From assembly GCF_041429795.1 (NCBI RefSeq), contig NZ_CP163424.1, forward strand, positions 3,040,001-3,104,000: a stretch of 64,000 bases of DNA, given 5' to 3'. The position numbers were made by a program, and so were the translations under genes. Numbering within the stretch: position 1 is the first letter of the stretch; each line of letters starts with the position of its first letter. This stretch comes from Algimonas porphyrae. GTDB lineage: Bacteria > Pseudomonadota > Alphaproteobacteria > Caulobacterales > Maricaulaceae. Positions 34,909 through 43,009 of this stretch are shown one piece after another. The notes below the pieces were generated by a model. That model was given only the letters and a program-made list of their open reading frames with translations. It was not told where the DNA came from and did not search any database.

Positions 34909-35490
34909 CTAATCTTCGTTAGCCATGTCGCTTTCGAGTGCGGGGTCGACCTTTGGTGCACCGTCGCCACGAGCTTCTATTGCGTCTTCGATCACGACCA
35001 GGATAACCTCGTTGTCAAGATCGACCTGCGGGACTGCCTCGAGCGTGAAGGGATGGTAGAAGCTTGGGCCTTCTGGCAGCTTGATTTCGAGCGTGTCACC
35101 CGCCCCGAATTCATGCACGGCCTGCACCGTCCCCACCGTCTCGCCCGCGACCGTGTCGACACGCAACCCGACCAAGTCCGAATAATAGAACTCGCCCTCG
35201 TCAGTTTCAGGCAGAACGTCACGCGGTACGAAAAGCTTTGTCGACTTCATCGCCTCCAGGGCTTCGCGCGTGTAACGTTCCTTGACCGCCAAGCTGAAAA
35301 AACGGCTGACGGGCCGGGCAGATTTGGGGGTGAACAGGATCTCTCCCTTATCGTTCAGAAGCGGGCCATAGGCTGCGAAGGCGGTTGGATCCGCCGTGAA
35401 GGATTTGATCTTCACATTGCCATGCACACCATGCGCACCCGCAATGGCCGCAACGCAGGTCAGAGAGTTCTGTGGGGATTTCGCGCTCAT
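34909..35490 (-). CDS. rimM: ribosome maturation factor RimM
   Basis: This 193-residue protein matches RimM, which binds S19 and aids assembly of the 30S head. The N-terminal domain has VAAIAGAHGVHGNVKIKSFTADP (in part), and the C-terminal PRC-like half has EFYYSDLVGLRV and FYHPFTLEAVPQVDLDNEVILV. The usual rpsP/trmD neighbours are not in this window, so the gene stands alone and is divergent to alkB. Its acidic C-terminal tail (about 15 residues) is longer than average. Confidence 0.9.
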   Translation of the reverse strand: MSAKSPQNSLTCVAAIAGAHGVHGNVKIKSFTADPTAFAAYGPLLNDKGEILFTPKSARPVSRFFSLAVKERYTREALEAMKSTKLFVPRDVLPETDEGEFYYSDLVGLRVDTVAGETVGTVQAVHEFGAGDTLEIKLPEGPSFYHPFTLEAVPQVDLDNEVILVVIEDAIEARGDGAPKVDPALESDMANED

Positions 35491-35576
35491 GCCGCCCCTC
35501 TAATCCCTCCATAGACGGACCGATAGAGGCCATGACAGGCCGTCGCAGATTATCTTGACGCCACAGCGAAAACTGC

Positions 35577-35596
35577 TATTGATAAGATTATCAATA
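35577..35596. promoter_or_regulatory. 20-bp perfect palindrome upstream of alkB, operator-like
   Basis: TATTGATAA (35577-35585), spacer GA, TTATCAATA (35588-35596): nine-base arms with no mismatch, ending 12 bases before the alkB ATG. The size and symmetry fit a dimeric repressor (TetR or GntR type). No such regulator gene is adjacent. No T tract supports a terminator reading. Confidence 0.6.
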
Positions 35597-35608
35597 AAGG
35601 GGTCGATC

Positions 35609-36751
35609 ATGTCCGTTACATCCACATTGAAAGCGCGCCCGTCCGCGAAGCGCCATCTCTGGCTTGTATCCCTGACCTATCCGACACTGCCTTTGCTGGG
35701 GCTGTGGCTCGCCGTTTCGCTCGGCCAGCCGGGCTGGGTCTGGCTCACGACGGCGATCATTTTCGGACTTATGCCTGCGCTCGACCTGCTGATCGGCGAT
35801 GACAAGAACGACATTCTCGGACTGATGGAAGACGAGGCCGACCAGTCGCTTTTCTACCGCTACATGGTGCATAGCCTGCTGCCGCTCATCTATCTGACAT
35901 GGCTGGCCGGAGCCTGGGCAGCGGTCAATTATAGCTGGCCGATCTGGGCCTATATCGGTCTGGGAATCGGCCATGGCTGGGGTTTGACCTTTGCCATCAA
36001 CAGTGCGCACGAAACCGGACACAAGCCGGACCGGATCAGCAAGTGGATCGCGCTGCTGATGCTGGCGCCAAGCTTTCTCGGCCACTTCCGGGTCGAACAT
36101 AACACCGGCCATCACAGCGACGTGGCGACACCGCGCGATCACGCGACGGCGCGCTTCGGCGAAGGTTACTGGGCCTTTCTGACGCGTGAAATCCCGGGCG
36201 CGTGGGAACGCAGCTGGCGCATCGAAAGCAAGCGCGCGGCGCGCAAGAGCTACGCAAAATGGTCCTTGAAAAATGAGGTCGTTCAGACCGTATTGTTGCA
36301 AATTCTCGTCTGGGGCGCGGTCATCGCCTGGCTGGGGCTGGCTGTCATTCCGTACCTGATCATTGCCATGGTAATTTCCGTGACAGCCCTGTCGAGCCAG
36401 AACTATCTCGCCCATTATGGCCTGCTGCGTGACAAGCGTCCGGACGGCAAATATCTGCCGGCGAAACCGCAGCATAGCTGGAACACGAACAGCCTGATGA
36501 CCAACATCACCAGCTATAATCTGGCCCGGCACAGTGATCACCACGCCCATCCGTCGCGCCACTACCAGTATCTGCGCAGTTTCGACGATGTCCCGACCCT
36601 GCCCTATGGCTACGGAATCATGTATTTACTGGCCTATGTCCCACCGCTCTGGCGCAAGGTCATGGACCCGCTCGTACTCGATAATGTCGATGGCGACATG
36701 AGCCAAGTGCTGACGAAGGAGTTGGCGCTGGCCGAAGGGGCCACGCGCTAA
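35609..36751 (+). CDS. alkB: alkane 1-monooxygenase (AlkB)
   Basis: This 380-residue di-iron membrane hydroxylase oxidises the terminal carbon of medium or long alkanes. Several hydrophobic helices surround the conserved histidine clusters NSAHETGHK, VEHNTGHHSD and the C-terminal LARHSDHHAHPSRHYQ. The NYLAHYGLLR motif is typical of AlkB. No rubredoxin is fused. The ATG at 35609 is preceded by AAAGGGG, while the in-frame start at 35555 precedes the palindrome and is unlikely. A palindrome just upstream suggests repression, perhaps relieved by the substrate. A flavoprotein reductase suited to rubredoxin lies far away at 59056. Confidence 0.92.
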   Translation: MSVTSTLKARPSAKRHLWLVSLTYPTLPLLGLWLAVSLGQPGWVWLTTAIIFGLMPALDLLIGDDKNDILGLMEDEADQSLFYRYMVHSLLPLIYLTWLAGAWAAVNYSWPIWAYIGLGIGHGWGLTFAINSAHETGHKPDRISKWIALLMLAPSFLGHFRVEHNTGHHSDVATPRDHATARFGEGYWAFLTREIPGAWERSWRIESKRAARKSYAKWSLKNEVVQTVLLQILVWGAVIAWLGLAVIPYLIIAMVISVTALSSQNYLAHYGLLRDKRPDGKYLPAKPQHSWNTNSLMTNITSYNLARHSDHHAHPSRHYQYLRSFDDVPTLPYGYGIMYLLAYVPPLWRKVMDPLVLDNVDGDMSQVLTKELALAEGATR

Positions 36752-36883
36752 CCCTGTTCAGGGCCTTGAGGTCGGCCACGGCGTTAATATCAACAGGACC
36801 ATTGGGTGAAATTCGGACCGGAAGCTGGTTTCTAGCGGATCGATGTGGCGTTAAGGCACCCTGGGAACTGTTGAGAGGTTAAA

Positions 36884-37435
36884 ATGCTGCCGAGCCATCC
36901 GCTTCTGGTCCCGACCTACACTAACATGCTGAGGGCCCTGACGGCTTGGCTGGAAAAATCCCGGTCGCAACTCTCGCCCTCCAATGCGGACGCCTTGATG
37001 TCAGCGCGTCTGGCCGACGACATGTTTCCTCTCGCCAGTCAGATCTGCTTCACCTGTCTGCAAGCGCAAGAACCGTTCTTCAGGCTGCGTCATGAACCGC
37101 TCCCGGACCGGCTGAACCGTCTGACCGAAATCGGTCGTAATCCGGATCAGACTCTAGTCACGATTGCCGCGGCACAGACTTATATTGCCGAGAGCCTGAC
37201 TTATCTCGATGCTCTCCCACCGGACGCCTTGAACGGGCGCGGCAATTGCGAGATCGAGCTGGCGCTGCCCAATGGCATGACATTCGATCTGTCTGCCGAA
37301 GACTATGTGCGGGACTGGGCCATCCCGCAATTCTACTTCCATCTCAACACGGCCTACGCCATTCTGCGAATGAGCGGCGTTGATCTTGGCAAGGCCGATT
37401 ATGTCGCTCACATGTTCAGCTATCTGCGATCATGA
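36884..37435 (+). CDS. DUF1993 family protein
   Basis: This 183-residue protein matches DUF1993, a DinB-like helical family of unknown function. Its features are LVPTYTNMLRALTAWLEK, ARLADDMFPLASQICFTC and DYVRDWAIPQFYFHLNTAYAILRMSGVDLGKADY (partly quoted). The start follows GAGAGGTT by a few bases. The stop overlaps the first codon of a truncated GNAT gene (ATGA), indicating the two were once, or still are, a coupled pair. Confidence 0.8.
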   Translation: MLPSHPLLVPTYTNMLRALTAWLEKSRSQLSPSNADALMSARLADDMFPLASQICFTCLQAQEPFFRLRHEPLPDRLNRLTEIGRNPDQTLVTIAAAQTYIAESLTYLDALPPDALNGRGNCEIELALPNGMTFDLSAEDYVRDWAIPQFYFHLNTAYAILRMSGVDLGKADYVAHMFSYLRS

Positions 37436-37566
37436 CCCGTGTGACGCTGCGCCGGGCAGGCCCGACAGATTTTACCGAACTCTGCCAACTCATGTTTAAA
37501 GCCCTATACGCCGAACCGTCGCCCTATTCGGCCGAGAATGTCATGCTGGAGAAGATAGTATCATAA
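37432..37566 (+). pseudogene. truncated GNAT acetyltransferase fragment
   Basis: This 44-codon frame begins MTRVTLRRAGPTDFTELCQL and continues MFKALYAEPSPYS. It matches the N-terminus of the intact GNAT gene at 44249-44707 (IIRSAKADDYDALGQLMF, PSPYT) in both sequence and position. The reading frame then leaves the family at about residue 36 and stops after VMLEKIVS. The acetyl-CoA binding motifs are absent. It overlaps the DUF1993 stop by 4 bases and the 3' end of the DUF4198 gene on the other strand. The join near 37535 looks like a recombination or insertion boundary. Confidence 0.7.
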
Positions 37567-38360
37567 TCCTGATCATATGAATGGGGGAGAGGCGTACCCC
37601 ATATCACATGATACATCCATTGACCCTCGATGGGTTTCTCGACCACTGCAAGCCCGTTCTGATCCGTCATGACCGGCTCTCTGACATCCGTTTCGTCAAG
37701 TCGGATTGTCTTTATTTTCGCACCGGCTAACGGCTTTCCCCGGTAACGCACCTCCAATGGCATCGCGGCTCCGGGGTCGAGCGTCATCGGGTTGATTTTG
37801 GGAATGATCTCCAAGGTCAGACCCAGAGGGTCCGTGATATGATCATGAGGGCGCTCCCGCCACTGACCGGCAGCGATTAAGGCCTTACTCCGGCGCGAAT
37901 AGCGCTCGATGCCCGCATCGTCCGTCGTGCGGGCTTCGATGCGGTGCAATTGAACCGCGGTCAGTCCTTCTTTATCGATATAATCGTTGAACCGATCGGA
38001 CTCCAGCCGGCTGACCGAGTCCTGAGTTTCGATAGCGAGCCAGAAAAGACCTGGCTCCTGCACATTGATGGTCAAGTGACCGTCGGATGGTTCATAGAAC
38101 TGGACCTGATCCTGAATCGGACCGGGGCCAAAAGTTCGCAGGCCGATAAGTCGTTCCGGTGCCAGGCTCCAAGGCATTTGATCTTCGGGATGGCCGATCA
38201 TCACATCGACTGCAAAATCAGTTGCCGTATCGACTGCGAAACTTTTCGGCTGCAGCCAGAAATCATGCGCCGACGCGGTGATGCCGAACCCTAGAACCGC
38301 CGCTATAAGGCCCATCGCCGGAACGTGTCGAAACTTCAACTGACTTCGATATTGGGGCAT
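37524..38360 (-). CDS. DUF4198 periplasmic protein (metal-related family)
   Basis: This 278-residue protein has a signal peptide ending in ASA. The mature part starts HDFWLQPKSFAVD, the hallmark of DUF4198, a family of periplasmic proteins often near metal transporters. A His/Asp-rich segment (RERPHDHITDPLG) lies in the middle. The last domain contains LEVRYRGKPLAGAKIKTIR and ends with DTIFSSMTFSAE. Its 3' end overlaps the truncated GNAT fragment, so the gene may have been slightly altered at the junction. It is the first gene of an accessory block that also has DUF4331 and sigma/anti-sigma genes. Confidence 0.75.
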   Translation of the reverse strand: MPQYRSQLKFRHVPAMGLIAAVLGFGITASAHDFWLQPKSFAVDTATDFAVDVMIGHPEDQMPWSLAPERLIGLRTFGPGPIQDQVQFYEPSDGHLTINVQEPGLFWLAIETQDSVSRLESDRFNDYIDKEGLTAVQLHRIEARTTDDAGIERYSRRSKALIAAGQWRERPHDHITDPLGLTLEIIPKINPMTLDPGAAMPLEVRYRGKPLAGAKIKTIRLDETDVREPVMTDQNGLAVVEKPIEGQWMYHVIWGTPLPHSYDQDYDTIFSSMTFSAE

Positions 38361-38641
38361 TCATCTCGCTCTACGTTTGCTCGGATTAGTGCAGATACGA
38401 GTCAGCAGGAGTGTTTGGCGCAATTATAAGGGTCGATAACGTTGCAAATTCCTTGCACCCATTCTGGTCTTATGGTCGTAATTGATATAGATTAATTGAT
38501 GTCATCGACGATAGGACTGCAAGCCCATCAACCTATTCCAGCGGGCTCATCAAATAGTGCAAGAAGGCCAAGACCATTACCGACGCTGACAACCGCCTTG
38601 CTGGATGCTTCGACAGCTTACATCGTGAAGGCAGCGCGGCT

Positions 38642-38956
38642 ATGCCCGGATTCTACAGTCTCACAGCTCCGAAGCTTTACGCAGTCATCATGGCGATTCT
38701 CGATGACAGCGATCATTGCAACCATGTGATGACAACTCTCTATACAAGTCTTTTTGAGAAAAGCCGGGACAGACAGTTCTGTCTCACTTGGCCCGATCTC
38801 ATCAAGCTCGCCCGCAGAGAAGCACTTATCTACAAAATATCGGAAGGCGAAACCTTGGCTGACGACAAGCCGGGTGTCGAAGGTCTAACGGACGTATCTC
38901 GAGGCCTACTCCAAGCGATACTTGGCTCGGTTTCTGATCGGGGAGGCGCATCATGA
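38642..38956 (+). CDS. degenerate ECF sigma factor-like protein (region 2 only)
   Basis: This 104-residue product resembles region 2 of the intact ECF sigma factor at 39732-40343. Its YSLTAPKLYAVIMAILDD matches the other's YTLTASKFLAILLKMIPN in position and pattern, followed by a comparable helix. No region 4 follows. The start has no ribosome binding site. In-frame upstream codons back to a stop at 38555 continue the sigma-like sequence (ADNRLAGCFDSLHREGSAA) without a standard start. This suggests a frameshift, a rare start (ATT at 38576) or decay. The stop overlaps the anti-sigma start (ATGA), the usual sigma/anti-sigma coupling. Confidence 0.55.
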   Translation: MPGFYSLTAPKLYAVIMAILDDSDHCNHVMTTLYTSLFEKSRDRQFCLTWPDLIKLARREALIYKISEGETLADDKPGVEGLTDVSRGLLQAILGSVSDRGGAS

Positions 38957-39708
38957 CAAAAGATCTCAGCCCTCGAGCCGAAGCTCTGATAATCGCCTGC
39001 CTGACAGGACAAGGGACAGACGCTGAACGTCGAGAATTTGAAAAACGGATAAATTCTGACCCGAATTTTTCCCAACAGGTCGACGCCCTCGAAGATTGGC
39101 TGGCCCCTCTGGACCAGGACATCGACCATATTGAGCCGCCGGAAACCCTGCTCAATCAGATTATGGAAAAGATCGCTCCGGAGAAGCACGTGGATACGGT
39201 CCGCTACGTCACATCTTCCGCGGCCACTCCTACACCGCATTCGACCAGACTGTGGCGGGCTGCCGCCATTGCCGCCTCCCTGATTGCGGTTGCGTCGATC
39301 GCGCTGCATCTTACACCTCAGCAAAGGCAGATCACGTTGGTCGAAACCCCGGCGGCGGAGCCAGACGTGCAACCCTCCTTTCTGGCCCTGCTTTCGGTTG
39401 ATGTCCCCTCTCCCCTGGTTGCCATAATATACAATCCGGAGACCGGTCAGGTCGTCGCCAGACTATCCAATGTAGAGGTGCCCGAAGATGGGGATTTGCA
39501 ACTCTGGCTGATCCGGGAGGGTGCACCGGGACCGGTTTCGCTCGGACTTCTGGAGCGTGCGGAAAACGGGCAGGTCGAAATCAAAAGCTCCGAAGTGCTG
39601 AATCCTGCGCTTGATGTGCTTGCCGTCAGTCTGGAAGCCCCGGGTGGGTCAGCTTCGACTGGACCCGAGGGGCCGATCCTGTTTTCGGGACCTGTTACAC
39701 AGCTCTGA
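38953..39708 (+). CDS. RskA-like anti-sigma factor
   Basis: This 251-residue protein has an N-terminal cytoplasmic part (about 1-90, with LIIACLTGQGTDAERREFEKRI), one membrane helix (about residues 97-118) and a periplasmic domain. The last (LWLIREGAPGPVSLGLLE, VLAVSLEAPGGSAS) matches the RskA C-terminal family of anti-sigma-K-type factors. It has no visible zinc-binding HxxxCxxC. Its gene overlaps the degenerate sigma-like ORF upstream, and an intact ECF sigma gene converges from the opposite strand 23 bases downstream. The likely partner is therefore the convergent sigma factor (inference). Confidence 0.8.
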   Translation: MTKDLSPRAEALIIACLTGQGTDAERREFEKRINSDPNFSQQVDALEDWLAPLDQDIDHIEPPETLLNQIMEKIAPEKHVDTVRYVTSSAATPTPHSTRLWRAAAIAASLIAVASIALHLTPQQRQITLVETPAAEPDVQPSFLALLSVDVPSPLVAIIYNPETGQVVARLSNVEVPEDGDLQLWLIREGAPGPVSLGLLERAENGQVEIKSSEVLNPALDVLAVSLEAPGGSASTGPEGPILFSGPVTQL

Positions 39709-39731
39709 CAAGCGAGGGGGGTCCCATCTCG

Positions 39732-40343
39732 CTAGTTGATCAGTTTGTAAAGTCGGTCCTGCGCCGGAGATCTTTCGAAATCTGTGCGGACGCGCTGCAA
39801 GCCTCGTCTGATCCAGCTTTTCGCCGTATTTGTCGACACGCCGAAATGCTCGCCGATTTCACGGGCGCTCGATCCTTCGATGGCGGACATAATGACGGCT
39901 TTCGCCACGTGCGGTTTAAGCTTGGATATATGGGGAACCAGAAGATCGCGCAGCATCGTCACTTGCATATCATCGTGCGGACTGTTCGATTCGTCCTTCA
40001 ACGTCGCGACCAGGTCGGTACTCAACGTTTCGACGGCGCGATCACGCGATTGTTTTCTAAGCCTGTCTAGCGCCTTGTTGCGGGTGATCACGAGCATCCA
40101 CGTAAAAGGCTTCCCTTTTGCCGGGTCATATCGATGTGCCGCATGCCAGATGGACAGATAGGCATCCTGCAGAACATCGGCACACTCTGCTTCATTCGGG
40201 ATCATCTTCAGAAGGATGGCCAGAAATTTGGAGGCGGTCAGAGTATAGAGCTTAGCGAAAGCGTCGGAGTTGCCGGCGGCGCAAAGAGCGAGACAGTCCT
40301 GCAGCTGCTCATTCAGAGCCTGATGTTTATCAAGTGATGTCAA
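39732..40343 (-). CDS. ECF-type sigma factor
   Basis: This 203-residue sigma-70 family protein has region 2 (FAKLYTLTASKFLAILLKM, ADVLQDAYLSIWHAAHRYD, PFTWMLVITRNKALDRLRKQ) and region 4 (AVIMSAIEGSSAREIGEHFGVSTNTAKSWIRRGLQRVR, partly quoted) with its helix-turn-helix. The start is a TTG with no strong ribosome binding site, and no later ATG precedes region 2. It converges on the RskA-like gene and diverges from the DUF4331 gene, so it probably controls one or both. It is not of the EcfG type. Confidence 0.85.
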   Translation of the reverse strand: MTSLDKHQALNEQLQDCLALCAAGNSDAFAKLYTLTASKFLAILLKMIPNEAECADVLQDAYLSIWHAAHRYDPAKGKPFTWMLVITRNKALDRLRKQSRDRAVETLSTDLVATLKDESNSPHDDMQVTMLRDLLVPHISKLKPHVAKAVIMSAIEGSSAREIGEHFGVSTNTAKSWIRRGLQRVRTDFERSPAQDRLYKLIN

Positions 40344-40588
40344 AAGGTTGACGAGCTTCGGACAGGGTCAGACCCGAACCGGAAGATTGCACAATTTATA
40401 GATATCAAGGTTTCGATGGCCTGCGTCTAACATTTTTCAAATGTCGGGCACAATAGAATCCGATTCTTTTGCACCAAATGGCACTTTGGCGACGTTTCTA
40501 GAATGCAGCCGATTGAGAAATCGCGATCATGGCCTGTTGCCTCGCGTTGCTGGATCGATTCAGAAATCTCTTCTTACAGGAAGCCGTT

Positions 40589-42211
40589 ATGACACCTGAG
40601 TTACGTAGCCCCACAAAACCGGACCTCGGCGGTCGGCGCTCGCACAGACATGTTTTTACGGATCTCCTGGCCATATCGGCCATTGCCATGATGGCCGCGA
40701 TACCCATGTCGTCACAGGCATCGTCACACCGTGAGGCCCCGGGCATAACGGAGCGCCCCAAAGTGGACGGGACGGATTTCTACATGTTCCGTTCTTATGA
40801 AGCGGGCCGGGAAAATTTCGTCACGTTCATCGCGAATTACATTCCGCTGCAAGCCCCTTATGGGGGTCCCAACTATTTCACGATGGATCCGGATGCGATC
40901 TATGAAATCCATATCGACAATAACGGTGACGCCGTCGAAGACATGACGTTTCAGTTCGATTTCGACAACAATCTGGTCAACGGCACGGGTGTCACCCTGA
41001 ATATCGGCGATAAAACCAATGCCATTCCGCTGCGCTACGCCGGTCCGATCGACTCTGTCGCCGACGCCAATCAGGGCGAGCTTGAGAGCTATACGATCAC
41101 CTTGCGGTCGGCAGACCGCCGGACGGGAGCGTCGCAATCCATCACGGGTGCATCGGGCGCTACATTCGCCAAGCCGATCGATTATGTCGGGACGAAAACA
41201 CTTCCCGACTACGAAGCCTATGCCAACCAGTTCATCTATGATGTAACGATACCCGGATGTGCCACACAAGGCCGCGTCTTCGTCGGACAGCGCGCCGAAG
41301 CTTTCGCCGTCAATCTCGGCGAAGTCTTCGACCTGGTCAATCTCGTCCCGCTCGAAGGGTCGATAGAGAATACGCGCGCAAACGATGACTTGATCGGCGA
41401 AGCCAATGTCACCTCTATCGCGATGGAAGTGCCGATCGATTGTGTAACGGGATCGGGCAATGGCGTGATCGGTGCGTGGACGACGGCTTCACTACCGCAG
41501 GCTGGACTCAACGACCCTCTGCCAAATTATGAGCAGACGACTCAATATGGCGGTGCCTTCGTTCAGGTCTCCCGTCTATCGGCTCCTCTTGTCAACGAAA
41601 TCGTCATCGGTTTGCCGGACAAGGATCTGTTCAATGCCGCCGAGCCCACACTGGATGGGGCGCTGGCCGATTATGTAACGCATCCGACTTTCCCCGCCCT
41701 GATCGATATTCTCTTCCGGGACGCTCTTGGCGCCGACAGTAATATCGCACCGTCAAACTTGCCACGCACCGATCTGGTCGCCGCATTCCTGACGGGTCTG
41801 GAAGGGTTCAATCAGCAATCGACGGTCACACCGTCCGAAATGATGCGACTGAATACGGCCATACCGGCCACGCCGCGTGATCAGCAGTCGAGCTTTGGCG
41901 TCGTTGCAGAAGATCTGGCCGGTTTCCCGAATGGCCGCCGTCCTGGTGACGACGTCGTTGATATCGAACTGCGGGTTGCTATGGGCGCGCTATGTCATCC
42001 GGTCCCATTGGGTGCCGAACTCGGTGTCGCCGGTGCCGTCGAGGATACGGATTCCGACCTGATCAATCTCGGCTTCTGTACGCCGGATCAGGCGCCTGTA
42101 GGCAACCAGCCTTTCATTGACGGTGCGCCAATCAGCGCATCCGAACTGCAGAATGCCTTTCCCTATCTGAATACGCCGCTGCCAGGTGCTGGTGGCGACG
42201 AAACTCAATAG
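40589..42211 (+). CDS. DUF4331 secreted protein
   Basis: This 540-residue protein has an N-terminal membrane-targeting segment (about residues 24-44, ending SSQASSHREAPGI). It then carries the DUF4331 domain with SSHREAPG, KVDGTDFYMFRSYE, DPDAIYEIHIDNNGDA and NIGVPLEGSIENTR-like segments (NLVPLEGSIENTR). The C-terminal part has a second beta domain and FPYLNTPLPG. DUF4331 proteins are secreted or periplasmic and are often encoded near ECF sigma factors. The biochemical role is unknown. CAGGAAG precedes the ATG at 40589. It is followed after 11 bases by a small lipoprotein gene. A longer in-frame start at 40529 adds 20 residues that do not fit. Confidence 0.85.
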   Translation: MTPELRSPTKPDLGGRRSHRHVFTDLLAISAIAMMAAIPMSSQASSHREAPGITERPKVDGTDFYMFRSYEAGRENFVTFIANYIPLQAPYGGPNYFTMDPDAIYEIHIDNNGDAVEDMTFQFDFDNNLVNGTGVTLNIGDKTNAIPLRYAGPIDSVADANQGELESYTITLRSADRRTGASQSITGASGATFAKPIDYVGTKTLPDYEAYANQFIYDVTIPGCATQGRVFVGQRAEAFAVNLGEVFDLVNLVPLEGSIENTRANDDLIGEANVTSIAMEVPIDCVTGSGNGVIGAWTTASLPQAGLNDPLPNYEQTTQYGGAFVQVSRLSAPLVNEIVIGLPDKDLFNAAEPTLDGALADYVTHPTFPALIDILFRDALGADSNIAPSNLPRTDLVAAFLTGLEGFNQQSTVTPSEMMRLNTAIPATPRDQQSSFGVVAEDLAGFPNGRRPGDDVVDIELRVAMGALCHPVPLGAELGVAGAVEDTDSDLINLGFCTPDQAPVGNQPFIDGAPISASELQNAFPYLNTPLPGAGGDETQ

Positions 42212-42222
42212 GAGGCGTTTCG

Positions 42223-42510
42223 ATGAAGCATTTAGCAATAATGACTGCTCTGCTGGTCTCTTCTCAGCTCCTCACAGGCTGCTTTGGCGGAGACGATAAT
42301 AGCCCGGCGCCACCCGTGATCGTTGTTCCGCCGCCACCATTGCCGCCACCACCGCCGCCCCCGCCGACAACGGGACAGGCGAGTGATTTCGGCGCGGGCT
42401 TTGCCACAGCTTTTGCGGCTAACCCCAACTCCGATCCGGTCGACCCGGTCATGGGAGACATCATACCGATAACGAAATTTGCGAATCCGCTCGATATTGA
42501 AAATCCCTAA
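42223..42510 (+). CDS. proline-rich small lipoprotein, unknown
   Basis: This 95-residue protein has a lipoprotein signal ending LLTGCFGG (cysteine about residue 20). A run of prolines follows (about residues 36-48, VVPPPPLPPPPPPPP), then a short domain rich in Phe, Gly and Ala (SDFGAGFATAFAANPNSDPVDPVMGD). AGGAGG precedes the ATG. It follows DUF4331 by 11 bases and is probably co-transcribed. I recognise no family. The poly-proline stretch could span the periplasm. Confidence 0.65.
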   Translation: MKHLAIMTALLVSSQLLTGCFGGDDNSPAPPVIVVPPPPLPPPPPPPPTTGQASDFGAGFATAFAANPNSDPVDPVMGDIIPITKFANPLDIENP

Positions 42511-42541
42511 TCTTCCTCACATCGTTTGAAAGCCCGTGTCG

Positions 42542-43009
42542 CTAGCGGGCTTCCAGCGTCTGACGCAGGACTGTGAGCGGCGTCAGCAGATCAGACCAAT
42601 CGACCCGCATTTCGCTGGCCGCAAACTCGGCAAAGAGCGGCTCCAGACTTTGGGTAATCGCCTCACGCGCCGTCGCGCCCGAGGGCGTCAGCCGGACGAC
42701 CTTGCGTCGGCCGTCCTGATGATCAACCTCGGTCGTGACATAGCCTTTGTCCAGAAGACGTTTTACCGTCGACGACATGGTCGGCTGCGCTACATCGAAG
42801 GCCCGCGCGATCTCGCTAATCGTTTCGCGCGCATCCAATCGCGCCAGACGGTTGAGCACTCCAAACTGCGCGCGCGTCAGGCTGCCCGGCAGACGCGCTT
42901 CGAAAATTCGCGTGGCATTCTTGGCGATCATTTCGATTTCGACCATCACCTTGAATGCATCATGATCGGTCGGCATTCCGGCATCGGACGTGACTGTGGG
43001 CGCGCTCAT
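42542..43009 (-). CDS. MarR family transcriptional regulator
   Basis: This 155-residue winged helix repressor has LTRAQFGVLNRLARLDARETISEIARAFDVAQPTMSSTVKRLLDKGYV (partly quoted) and the wing EVDHQDGRRKVVRLT, as in MarR proteins. The ATG at 43009 overlaps the nitroreductase stop by 4 bases. The longer start at 43042 lies inside that gene. It is the second gene of a probable two-gene operon preceded by two palindromic sites (44170-44203), which suggests it represses its own operon and perhaps the divergent GNAT gene (inference). Confidence 0.85.
   Translation of the reverse strand: MSAPTVTSDAGMPTDHDAFKVMVEIEMIAKNATRIFEARLPGSLTRAQFGVLNRLARLDARETISEIARAFDVAQPTMSSTVKRLLDKGYVTTEVDHQDGRRKVVRLTPSGATAREAITQSLEPLFAEFAASEMRVDWSDLLTPLTVLRQTLEAR

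Noticed and set aside
38499-38729. 77-codon frame overlapping the sigma-like ORF in another frame
   Set aside because: Its product resembles nothing, while the overlapping frame shows sigma region 2. Its first part may be the lost N-terminus of a frameshifted gene.
42348-42368. Proline-codon tract (CCGCCACC repeats) as a DNA repeat element
   Set aside because: It is explained by the poly-proline linker of the lipoprotein and is not a dispersed repeat.
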